DNA from: Planococcaceae bacterium UBA3370 | GTDB lineage: Bacteria; Bacillota; Bacilli; Bacillales_A; Planococcaceae | Direction: 5' to 3' | Assembly: GCA_002360295.1 (NCBI GenBank) | Contig: DEQI01000296.1 | Location: 1 to 14,784 of the forward strand | Length of the DNA stretch: 14,784 bases | In this document: one piece after another, positions 1 through 7,249 of the stretch | Layout: each line of letters opens with the position of its first letter | Numbering within the stretch: position 1 is the first letter of the stretch | Made by a program: the position numbers and the translations under genes | The notes under the pieces: generated by a model | What the model saw: only the letters and a program-made list of their open reading frames with translations | Databases searched by the model: none | Told to the model about the DNA's origin: nothing

Positions 1-971
1 TAAGGAAGCATAATGATTTTTTTTGCGCCTAGTTTAATACAACGATCGATTCCTTCCTCAACAAGAGGTGTTGTAACGCCCATAAATGCACTCTCTACCC
101 ACTTTACATCTAGTTTTTCATATAACAGACGCGAAATTTTGTAAAAATCAGCGTTTGCATATGGGTCACTACCACCTCGTGCTATTAATAAAATAGCCGT
201 ATCCTCATGTCTTGCCGTTGTATCAAAACCAATTTCTTCTAAACGCGTTTTTAGAATTTCAAAAATTTCTTCATGAAGTCCAATCGTTTGCCCGTATGTA
301 AACGTAATGTCTGGGAAATGCTCTCTCGCATGTTCGATTTCCGCTGGTATATGAAGTTTTGAATGGCCTGCGTGTAATAAGATGATAGGGACAACATGGA
401 TTTCATCCGCGCCTTTTTCCACACATAGTTGAATGCCTTCCTCAATATTTGGTGAGGCAAACTCTAAAAAGCATGTTTCTACTAATGTAGCAGGATCGAT
501 TAAAGACGATGTACGCTCTACAAACTGACGGACCTCGTCATTACCTGCCTGTAATTTACTCCCGTGTCCTACAAATAATATGGCTTTTTTCATCGGCTCT
601 CCCTCCCGTTTCTTTTTCTTGCGTTTCTCGATCCCTTTGATTGCATCACTTTGTTCATTTCGCATAAAGCCATCTGCACCATGTCGGTAAATGATATTCT
701 TGTCCTCTACATTTTCATGAACAATTGCGCGTGCAACCTCTTCGGAGGGTACGTGATACCATGTTGCATCTGGATAGGAAATCACCACACATTTATCTTT
801 ACAGCGTCCATTACATCTTGTTCGCGTCGTATGAATTTGTTCATCTAAATTATGTTGTTTAATTTCCCGACGAATGGCTTGCGTTACCTCTTCACCACCA
901 GCTGTCATACATGTTGCACCGTTACAAATTAATAAATGTCGCTGTGTCCCTTGCAAATTCCATGTTGTCAA
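1..971 (-). CDS. cbiX: [2Fe-2S] ferredoxin domain fused in frame to sirohydrochlorin cobaltochelatase CbiX (3' end cut by window)
   Basis: The frame is open from a TTG at 971-969 to the window edge; 323 residues are visible. Residues 1-90 look like a thioredoxin-fold [2Fe-2S] ferredoxin: CX4C at Cys16/Cys21, then Cys53, Cys57 and an extra Cys61, followed by the YPDATWYHVP stretch typical of that family. Residues 111-126 form a basic linker (KRKKKKR). From Met127 the protein is CbiX: MKKAILFVGHGS (His136, the metal-binding His of the first motif), a LLHAGHS motif around residues 198-204, and a second chelatase-like half starting at ARGGSDP. CbiX inserts Co2+ into sirohydrochlorin, the entry step of the anaerobic cobalamin route; the ferredoxin may supply electrons or an Fe-S cluster (inference). 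The TTG start is supported by AGGAGG at 987-982 and by a 4-base TTGA overlap with the preceding stop. An internal ATG at 593 could also make CbiX alone. Confidence 0.85.
   Translation of the reverse strand, partial: MTTWNLQGTQRHLLICNGATCMTAGGEEVTQAIRREIKQHNLDEQIHTTRTRCNGRCKDKCVVISYPDATWYHVPSEEVARAIVHENVEDKNIIYRHGADGFMRNEQSDAIKGIEKRKKKKREGEPMKKAILFVGHGSKLQAGNDEVRQFVERTSSLIDPATLVETCFLEFASPNIEEGIQLCVEKGADEIHVVPIILLHAGHSKLHIPAEIEHAREHFPDITFTYGQTIGLHEEIFEILKTRLEEIGFDTTARHEDTAILLIARGGSDPYANADFYKISRLLYEKLDVKWVESAFMGVTTPLVEEGIDRCIKLGAKKIIMLP
591..607 (-). promoter_or_regulatory. Internal ribosome binding site and ATG for a possible separate CbiX
   Basis: On the minus strand GGGAGGGAGAG (607-597) lies just upstream of an ATG at 593-591, which begins the canonical CbiX N-terminus. 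It sits inside the basic linker of the ferredoxin-CbiX reading frame, with no stop codon in between. This would allow a separate CbiX to be made from the same frame. Whether the fusion, the free enzyme or both are produced cannot be told from sequence. Confidence 0.5.
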
Positions 972-1732
972 AACTTACTCGCCTCCTGATCTAAATATTG
1001 AACTGCTAGTTGTTCATCAAACCATTGTTGTAAAAAATCATGCCGTTTTGCAAATTTAGAAAATGCTTCATGATCTTTCGCCTGTTCGTTATATAGCTGT
1101 AATAATGCCAATAATAACGAAGTGAGGCGTTGCTCAGGCACTTTTTTGGCTACTAACACGCCTGGCTTAGCCTGTCGTCCCATTGGAATGGCGCCCACCC
1201 AAATATCAACCGAGCCACTATGATAGACAAGTCCAATATCATCGTAAACTGCGTTATAGCAAGCCGATGCACAAGCATTAAAACCAATACGTACTCGCTG
1301 CTTCGTCTCAAAACCTTCCACTGCATCATAAAGTTCCTGTGCTAGCTCTAATGCGGGAAGCTCTTGTCCATCACAAAAGTCACACCATTTAAACAAGGCA
1401 ACATTTCCTTTTGGTAACACATATAAATCGACTGCCTCAAATGCCTCTATTATTTTTTCTACCCGCTGCGCTTCAACTGTTATGAGTAAGCAATGTGAAG
1501 CAGAATATTTAATCGCACCTGTATCACCAACCATTTCTGCTATAGTGGTCAGCTGTTTTGCAGAAAAATGCTTATTGATAATACCAGGAGCAACCGACAG
1601 ACATGTAAAGTCCCCTTCTTCTCTTAATGTCGCAAATGTTTTATTTGGCATTGTAAAGGGTCCATTTGTTTGCTTGATTGGATGTGTACTCAATGTAGAA
1701 CGCCCCTTTTCGTTTATCAAACGTTCATCCAT
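968..1732 (-). CDS. Free-standing nitrite/sulfite reductase-like Fe-S domain protein
   Basis: A 254-residue protein resembling one ferredoxin-like plus Fe-S half of the nitrite/sulfite reductase family, far shorter than the usual reductases of 500 residues or more. Four cysteines are placed like a [4Fe-4S] site: WCDFC (Cys117, Cys120) and NACASAC (Cys154, Cys158). The first pair is CX2C rather than the usual CX5C. It lies 6 bases after a binding-protein gene and overlaps the ferredoxin-CbiX start by 4 bases (TTGA), so it belongs with corrin-ring synthesis. The C-terminal extension of B. megaterium CbiH60 is described as a similar Fe-S domain, so this may be its separate counterpart (inference). 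No good ribosome binding site precedes the ATG at 1732. A TTG at 1693, nine bases after AAAGGGG, is a plausible alternative start giving 241 residues. Confidence 0.7.
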   Translation of the reverse strand: MDERLINEKGRSTLSTHPIKQTNGPFTMPNKTFATLREEGDFTCLSVAPGIINKHFSAKQLTTIAEMVGDTGAIKYSASHCLLITVEAQRVEKIIEAFEAVDLYVLPKGNVALFKWCDFCDGQELPALELAQELYDAVEGFETKQRVRIGFNACASACYNAVYDDIGLVYHSGSVDIWVGAIPMGRQAKPGVLVAKKVPEQRLTSLLLALLQLYNEQAKDHEAFSKFAKRHDFLQQWFDEQLAVQYLDQEASKF

Positions 1733-1738
1733 ATCACA

Positions 1739-2728
1739 TTAATGAGTAAAGCTTTCTGGATAAAAGCCTTTCGCTAATATTTCAATTGCTTCTGCGACAC
1801 GTACACCTTCAGACGCGGCTGATAATGGTAAAATAACGAAGCGCTCATTTTGTACGGCTGGTGTTGTACTAAGTGCTGGATCTTGTTTTAAAAACGCTAT
1901 TTTTTGTTCGGCTGAGGTTGAACCATAATCGATGACAACAATGACATCAGGTTGGCGATCTACTGCATCCTCTTTGGATACTGTCGTCCAGTTTGCTTCC
2001 ACATCACTAAATATATTGTGACCGCCTGCTATTGTGACTAGCTCATTCATAAAGTTTTGTGCTGCAGTAAATACGTCTTGTTCTCCACTATCAAAAACTA
2101 ATACTTTTAGTTTAGTTTCTACTTGTGGCAACTTTTCAGTGATTGCTTCTACATCTGCTGTCATTTGTTCAATCAAAGCTTCCCCTTTGTCTTCAATTCG
2201 GAAGATTTTCGCAATGTTACGAATATCTACGAAAATATCTTCTAACTTAGGTCCTGTCATCGTTGAAGAGGTTTGTACATACGTATGAATGCCAAGCTCT
2301 GCTAATTCTTCAGGTGTACCTACTCCTTTTTCACTGAAGGCACTTTTCCAGCCACCATATAAAAAATCAGCTTCAGCATCAATTACTTGCTCTTTCGTTG
2401 GGTATTGCTCTGCTAATACAGGTACTTTTTTATATTCTTCTTGAAGCGGTGCGTAAATTTCATCATCTAAATAAGCTGTACCTACCATCGAATCTTCTAA
2501 ACCTAGCGCTAACATAATTTCTGTAACATGCTGGTTTAATGAAATTGCCCGTGTTGGCGCTTCTGTATATTCCTGAACGGTGTCGTTATTTTCAATTGTA
2601 ATGACTGTTTGTTGTTCTGTTTGCTCGTTATTTGGTGAATCAGCTGTTGCCGGTTCAATCTTTTCATTATTGCATGCCCCTAAAATGAATAGCATAGAGG
2701 CTACTATAGCTAACCATATCTTTTTCAT
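1739..2728 (-). CDS. ABC importer substrate-binding lipoprotein, second system (BtuF/FecB-like)
   Basis: A 329-residue lipoprotein. The signal peptide MKKIWLAIVASMLFILGAC ends in a lipobox with Cys19, so the protein is anchored to the outer face of the membrane. A polar Asn/Glu/Thr-rich spacer follows. The body matches the helical-backbone type III binding proteins (PF01497) that serve corrinoids, heme and siderophores: an N-terminal lobe starting near TRAISLNQHVTEIMLALG, a long linking helix (about residues 165-200) and a C-terminal lobe. It starts 19 bases after the ATPase gene, with AGGAGAG spaced 6 bases from the ATG. It closes the permease-ATPase-binding protein set and is shorter than, and clearly different from, the binding protein at 7250-8383, suggesting another ligand. 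Cobalamin, cobinamide or another corrinoid is likeliest from context; a siderophore or heme cannot be excluded. Confidence 0.85.
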   Translation of the reverse strand: MKKIWLAIVASMLFILGACNNEKIEPATADSPNNEQTEQQTVITIENNDTVQEYTEAPTRAISLNQHVTEIMLALGLEDSMVGTAYLDDEIYAPLQEEYKKVPVLAEQYPTKEQVIDAEADFLYGGWKSAFSEKGVGTPEELAELGIHTYVQTSSTMTGPKLEDIFVDIRNIAKIFRIEDKGEALIEQMTADVEAITEKLPQVETKLKVLVFDSGEQDVFTAAQNFMNELVTIAGGHNIFSDVEANWTTVSKEDAVDRQPDVIVVIDYGSTSAEQKIAFLKQDPALSTTPAVQNERFVILPLSAASEGVRVAEAIEILAKGFYPESFTH

Positions 2729-2747
2729 TATTTCTCTCCTATTCTTC

Positions 2748-3521
2748 TCAGTCCCATTGCTCCGATAAAAAAAACAATTGTGGCTTTTTGGTTAAAGGAT
2801 GTTTAGACACTTCAGCCTTCACATGAAATACTTGTTTTATTAAATTCGGGGTCAATACTTCTTCAGGCGTCCCTTCTGCACATAACAATCCGTCCTTTAA
2901 GACATAAATTGAATCGCAATATGTTGCAGCTAAATTTAAATCATGCAGTGCAGCAATGACGGTTATCGGAAGTCTACGTATTAAATCCATTAATTGCAAT
3001 TGATGTTGAATGTCCAAATGATTCGTTGGCTCATCTAACACCAGTACTTGAGCTTGCTGTGCTAAAGCCCGTGCAACGACTACTCGTTTTTTTTCGCCTC
3101 CAGAAAGGGTACTAAATTGTCGGTCTGCTAAATGGGTCATGTTTGTTTGCTCTAATGCTTGTTGTACAATGAGTGCATCTTCTTTATTATCCACTTCGAA
3201 TAATTTCTTATGTGGAGTCCGTCCCATCGCTACTAAATCTCGGACAGTAAATTCAAATAATACGGGGGTTTCTTGTCCTACTACGGCCATTCTTTTAGCC
3301 ACTTGCTTTTCATTTTGTTTCCACACATCTTGTTCGAATAAATAAATATGTCCATTCTTTGGTTTTAAATAGCGGTACATACTTTTCAGCAGTGTGGATT
3401 TTCCACTTCCGTTCGGACCGATTAATCCAATAAGTTGTCCTCCCTTCATTTGAAAAGACATTTTTTCAATGATTGTTTTCTCACCAATAGCCACCGTTAT
3501 GTCTTCTACACGAAATACCAT
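2748..3521 (-). CDS. ABC importer ATPase, second system (BtuD/FecE-like)
   Basis: A 257-residue cytoplasmic ATPase of the FecE/BtuD class with all motifs intact: Walker A GPNGSGKST (35-43), Q-loop Gln83, signature LSGGE (139-143), Walker B VLVLDEP (159-165) and switch His193 in ALHDLNLAA. The tail AEGTPEEVLTPNLIKQVFHV is characteristic of iron/B12 importers. It drives uptake through the permease at 3521-4576, whose stop overlaps this ATG by one base (TAATG), preceded by GGGGGTGAT as ribosome binding site. The binding protein of the set follows 19 bases downstream. It is a paralogue of the ATPase at 5384-6181, with the same tail motif but clear sequence divergence. Confidence 0.92.
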   Translation of the reverse strand: MVFRVEDITVAIGEKTIIEKMSFQMKGGQLIGLIGPNGSGKSTLLKSMYRYLKPKNGHIYLFEQDVWKQNEKQVAKRMAVVGQETPVLFEFTVRDLVAMGRTPHKKLFEVDNKEDALIVQQALEQTNMTHLADRQFSTLSGGEKKRVVVARALAQQAQVLVLDEPTNHLDIQHQLQLMDLIRRLPITVIAALHDLNLAATYCDSIYVLKDGLLCAEGTPEEVLTPNLIKQVFHVKAEVSKHPLTKKPQLFFLSEQWD

Positions 3522-4576
3522 TATGTATCACCCCCACCGAATGAATAGCTTTGTTTTCGCAACATCCAAATAAAAAATGGGCAACCACATATTGCTGTAA
3601 TAATTCCAATTGGCATCTCTTCAGGTGCAATGACAATTCGGGCAAAAGCATCTGCCCATACAAGAAAAACGGCACCAGTTAGCGCACTAAACGGTAAAAC
3701 AAGACGATAATTAGAACCGACTCCCATTCGTACAATATGTGGAATAATTAATCCAATAAAGCCAATAGAGCCACTAACAGCTACTAACACTCCCGTAAGT
3801 AAGGACACAATAATAAGTAGTAGTAGTCTAAATCTTTCTAAAGAAATGCCAAGTGTTACCGCTGATTCTTCTCCTAGTAAGAGGACATTTAAATGTCTTG
3901 CGTAAATGCGAAGAGCTGTATAGGCAACAATAAAGACTAAAAAAGGCACCATAATATTGCTCCATTTAGCACCGGCCAGACTGCCAAGCATCCAGTGCAT
4001 GACAGCTTTCATGCCCCCCTCTTCCTTTGACATCATAAGCATGAAATTGGTTATGGCTGAAAGGACAAGTGAAACGGCTATCCCAGCCAAAAGTAGCCGA
4101 ATGACTGAAACTCTGCCATGCACACGTGCTAACATGAACACAATAATGACCGCCATCAAAGCTCCTATAAATGCAGCCAGTGATAACGCATATACGCCAA
4201 GAAAAGAAAAGGTGCCCAGCAATATAACTGAGGTTGCTCCAACCGATGCACCAGAAGATACGCCTAAAATATAAGGATCAGCAATAGAATTTCGAACTAG
4301 CGCTTGAATGGCTGCTCCACTAATAGCTAGTCCAGCTCCTACAATGGCTGCAAGTAATACCCGAGGTACACGTATTTGCCAAATAATCACTTCTTGTGAT
4401 TTCGAAAAACTAGCTGTAAATAAGGAATCTAAACCTAAATTTGATAAGATGACTTGCCAAATAATTGAAGGCGTAATAGATACCGAACCGACCATGATGG
4501 CCATTGTCATTGAACCGATTAATATAATGATTAAAAAACCAATAACTAGCGATTGTTTTTTTGGAGAATCTATCAT
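3521..4576 (-). CDS. ABC importer FecCD-family permease, second system (BtuC-like)
   Basis: A 351-residue membrane protein of FecCD/BtuC type, very hydrophobic and of the usual family length with about ten helices. Family signatures are present: IRVPRVLLAAIVGAGLAISG, then the GVSSGASVGA loop at about 105-114, and GSIGFIGLIIPHIVRM in the C-terminal half, near the ATPase coupling region. It would act as a homodimer with the ATPase at 2748-3521. Its ATG overlaps the stop of the methyltransferase gene by one base (TAATG), so translation is probably coupled to it. Only a weak AGGAA precedes the start. The exact substrate cannot be read from sequence. Confidence 0.9.
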   Translation of the reverse strand: MIDSPKKQSLVIGFLIIILIGSMTMAIMVGSVSITPSIIWQVILSNLGLDSLFTASFSKSQEVIIWQIRVPRVLLAAIVGAGLAISGAAIQALVRNSIADPYILGVSSGASVGATSVILLGTFSFLGVYALSLAAFIGALMAVIIVFMLARVHGRVSVIRLLLAGIAVSLVLSAITNFMLMMSKEEGGMKAVMHWMLGSLAGAKWSNIMVPFLVFIVAYTALRIYARHLNVLLLGEESAVTLGISLERFRLLLLIIVSLLTGVLVAVSGSIGFIGLIIPHIVRMGVGSNYRLVLPFSALTGAVFLVWADAFARIVIAPEEMPIGIITAICGCPFFIWMLRKQSYSFGGGDT

Positions 4577-5406
4577 TATTTATTTCCTACACTCTCATTT
4601 GGTGTCCAAGAGATAACTGCAGCATAAAACGTATGGCGGTACACATATTCTTTACCTTCAATTGTAATAAACGGCTCTAACGCTTCTTCAACATGCGCTA
4701 AATCATAGCTTGTATCTATTATTTTCTTACTCTGTGCAGCTAATAACCCCTCTTTACTGTCATAACGGTATTCACGAACAAGCGGTATCATCTGACAATC
4801 TGCAAATATATGAAGCTGATACAGCATATTTAAAATTTCTATATAATCACGCCGAGGGAATTTAATCGCATAACCATATTTGTCATGAAGCACATTGTAG
4901 TGAGGTTGAATAGGACCAGTCGTCATACCAATAATGGCCCTTTTCCTAGCTAAGCGATTCATTTTTAATAACGTTTGATTCATATAGTACATCCGGTAAA
5001 AGCAATTAACTCCTATTACCACATCGTGCTGTTCTAAATTTGCTTCTTCAAACTTGGCATGTACGAACTGCGTATTGTTTGTGTGTGTCTTTAAATATGC
5101 GAGAACGCTTTCTGAACTATCTACGCATGTCACACTTGCTGCATATTGCTCTAACGGAAACGTATAATTCCCCCAGCCTGGCCCAATTTCAAGTACCGTG
5201 TCTGTCGAATCAATATGTTGTTTTATGACTTCAACTATTTTTTCTGCATAATGATCCGTTTGCCTCGGCTTTTTTTTGGACATGGATGCGGCCCAAAAAG
5301 CCTCCTCTAATGCATCATCCACCATACGCACTGGCATTTGCCCATGCCAATCGTGCATCCCTTCCTGCCATAGCGCTTCAAAATTAATATTTAATGGTCC
5401 TTTCAT
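4576..5406 (-). CDS. Class I SAM-dependent methyltransferase of unknown substrate within the corrinoid uptake cassette
   Basis: A 276-residue protein with a Rossmann-type SAM site: motif I VLEIGPGWGNYT (71-82), acidic residue Asp96 in CVDSSES at the end of strand 2, and DVVIGVNCFYRM at motif IV (about 128-139). A roughly 50-residue N-terminal extension (LWQEGMHDWHGQMPVR) precedes the fold, and the C-terminus has a substrate-domain-like region rich in Tyr, Arg and His. It resembles none of the corrin-ring methyltransferases (CbiL, CbiF and CbiH have the tetrapyrrole methylase fold with GPGDP). Its gene overlaps the end of the upstream ATPase by 23 bases, has a strong GAGGAGG site 6-7 bases before the ATG, and overlaps the next permease by one base, so it is embedded in the transport operon. 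Modification of the imported compound or of a carrier is possible, but the substrate is unknown to me. Confidence 0.8.
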   Translation of the reverse strand: MKGPLNINFEALWQEGMHDWHGQMPVRMVDDALEEAFWAASMSKKKPRQTDHYAEKIVEVIKQHIDSTDTVLEIGPGWGNYTFPLEQYAASVTCVDSSESVLAYLKTHTNNTQFVHAKFEEANLEQHDVVIGVNCFYRMYYMNQTLLKMNRLARKRAIIGMTTGPIQPHYNVLHDKYGYAIKFPRRDYIEILNMLYQLHIFADCQMIPLVREYRYDSKEGLLAAQSKKIIDTSYDLAHVEEALEPFITIEGKEYVYRHTFYAAVISWTPNESVGNK

Positions 5407-6181
5407 GAATACCCTCCTCTACTATGTCAACAACTGTTATTTTCAAGCCATATTGACTATGAACGATTTCAGCCTCAACACCATATACCTCCCGCAAATG
5501 CATCGGTGTGAGTACTTCTTCCGGAGTCCCCGTTGCATAAATTTCTCCGTTATGTAAGAGTACTAATTCATCCGAAAAACGCGCTGCTAATTCTAGATCA
5601 TGAAGCACCACTAGTACGAGATGTCCGTTGTTCGCTAATTCACGCGCAACATTTAACACTTGAATCTGATGATTAATATCGAGCGCTGATATTGGTTCAT
5701 CCAGCATAAAAATCTGTGGTTGCTGTACAAGTGCTCGTGCAATGGCTGTACGTTGTCGCTCACCACCACTTAACTCATCGACAAAAGCATCTTCTAGATG
5801 TGTTAGCTTTAAATAAGATATGGTATTTCGTACAATGTCTTTGTCAATGTTTGTAACATTCCACTGAATATATGGTTTGCGGCCAAGCATGACATGTTCT
5901 TTCACTGTCATCGGGAAACTTTGATAAAAATGCTGCGGTACATAACCAATCAATTTTGCTCGCTCATTCGTCGAAATGGTTTTCAATGGCTGTCCATTGA
6001 TGACAATCGTTCCCCCAGACGGTTTACTAACTGATGCTAAGCATTTTAGTAAAGTTGATTTACCGGCTCCATTTGGACCAATAATAGATATAAATTGTCC
6101 AGCTTGAAATGAACAATTGATATGTTGCAAAATCAGTTTCTTACCTGCATGAAACGATAAATTGTGTATTTCCAGTCCCAT
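5384..6181 (-). CDS. btuD: ABC importer ATPase, first system (BtuD/FecE-like)
   Basis: A 265-residue ATPase with Walker A GPNGAGKST (35-43), Q-loop Gln83 (YVPQ), signature LSGGE (137-141), Walker B IFMLDEP (157-163), D-loop SALD and switch His194. The C-terminal ATGTPEEVLTPMHLREVYGV stretch is typical of cobalamin and iron-siderophore importers. It starts 3 bases after the permease stop and ends 23 bases inside the methyltransferase gene, so the last codons also hold that gene's ribosome binding site. It powers the permease at 6185-7240. The symbol btuD is assigned from the B12 riboswitch upstream, not from sequence alone. Confidence 0.92.
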   Translation of the reverse strand: MGLEIHNLSFHAGKKLILQHINCSFQAGQFISIIGPNGAGKSTLLKCLASVSKPSGGTIVINGQPLKTISTNERAKLIGYVPQHFYQSFPMTVKEHVMLGRKPYIQWNVTNIDKDIVRNTISYLKLTHLEDAFVDELSGGERQRTAIARALVQQPQIFMLDEPISALDINHQIQVLNVARELANNGHLVLVVLHDLELAARFSDELVLLHNGEIYATGTPEEVLTPMHLREVYGVEAEIVHSQYGLKITVVDIVEEGIHERTIKY

Positions 6182-6184
6182 CTT

Positions 6185-7240
6185 CTACCCCCAATAATCC
6201 TTCTTCTTTTGAAGCAATATATAGATAAAAAACGGTGCACCAATGCAGGACGTTATAATACCTACAGGAATTTCTATTGGTGCTAAAATCGTTCGGGCAA
6301 CGGTATCACTTGCAAGTAATAGTATTGCACCAAGTAAGCCTGAAACGGGTAACAAAAATCGATAATCTACCCCAATAAGCATGCGGGCAATATGCGGGGC
6401 AACTAATCCAATAAAGCCAATAATACCTACAAATGCTATGGCACTAGATGCAAGCAGCGTGACCAGTAGTAAACTGCCAACTTTTAACACCTTTATGTTT
6501 ACGCCAAGTGTTTTCGCTACCTCATCACCCGCATTAAGTGAATTAAAGCTCCATGATAAGCGCATTAATATAACGAAGCCTATTACAAGCATGGGAGCTA
6601 AAATATACACTACATCCCAGCTTGCTCCCCAAAATCCTCCCATGAGCCAAACAACTAAGTTTTTTAATGCTTCATTATCAGAAAAATATTTCATTGCTGA
6701 AACACCTGCTGAAAATAAATTGCCAATTGCTACTCCAGCAAGTAAAAGGACAGTAGTTGAGCCATTTTTTAATACAGAAATTCCGTATACAATTAATACA
6801 GCTATACAGCCAAAGAAAAAAGCATTAAACGCAATTAGCCATTTACCAGAAGTAACTAGGTTCATGCCAAATACACTCGTGCCTAGCACGATCGCCAGTG
6901 CAGCCCCAAAAGATGCGCCACTCGAAACCCCTAATGTAAAAGGGCTTGCAAGAGGATTTTTTAGGAGCACTTGCATAATGACCCCTGCAATGGCTAACGA
7001 CATGCCGGTGATAATCGCTAGTAATATGCGTGGCATACGAATTTCTTTCAGAATGTAGCTATTCATTTCATCCGTCATTTGTTCAATTCCTAAAAGCTGC
7101 CTGAATGGAATCGTTGCACTACCAGTTGCAAGGGCAAATACAGTAGTGATGAATAAAAGTGCAAGCAGTCCGAGTACAATGCTCCATTCTTTCACCGCTA
7201 TACTCTGGACTTGCTTGTTTGTCCTCAAAGTTGTCATCAC
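6185..7240 (-). CDS. btuC: ABC importer FecCD-family permease, first system (BtuC-like)
   Basis: A FecCD/BtuC permease of about 350 residues, the normal family length, with some ten hydrophobic helices. Signatures: IRMPRILLAIITGMSLAIAG, GVSSGASFGA (about 104-113) and GIIGFIGLVAPHIARM in the C-terminal half. It follows its binding protein by 9 bases; the stop of that gene is part of the sequence TAAGGAG, which is this gene's ribosome binding site. Two starts are possible: GTG at 7240 (5 bases from the AAGGAG) and ATG at 7237 (8 bases), the ATG being the better spaced. Regulation is by the cobalamin riboswitch at the head of the cassette. The corrinoid substrate is inferred from that riboswitch. 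Confidence 0.9.
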   Translation of the reverse strand: MMTTLRTNKQVQSIAVKEWSIVLGLLALLFITTVFALATGSATIPFRQLLGIEQMTDEMNSYILKEIRMPRILLAIITGMSLAIAGVIMQVLLKNPLASPFTLGVSSGASFGAALAIVLGTSVFGMNLVTSGKWLIAFNAFFFGCIAVLIVYGISVLKNGSTTVLLLAGVAIGNLFSAGVSAMKYFSDNEALKNLVVWLMGGFWGASWDVVYILAPMLVIGFVILMRLSWSFNSLNAGDEVAKTLGVNIKVLKVGSLLLVTLLASSAIAFVGIIGFIGLVAPHIARMLIGVDYRFLLPVSGLLGAILLLASDTVARTILAPIEIPVGIITSCIGAPFFIYILLQKKKDYWG

Positions 7241-7249
7241 ATATGCTCC

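Noticed and set aside
251..460. 69-codon minus-strand open frame
   Set aside because: It lies in another frame inside the CbiX coding region, which is open through the whole stretch and has clear family motifs.
961..963. ATG as the start of the ferredoxin gene
   Set aside because: It is out of the ferredoxin frame and reaches a stop after 13 codons; the in-frame TTG at 971 has a good ribosome binding site and a TTGA overlap.
6381..7058. 225-codon plus-strand open frame
   Set aside because: It is exactly antisense to the first permease, has no family resemblance and no ribosome binding site, and mirrors the hydrophobic codon bias of the real gene.
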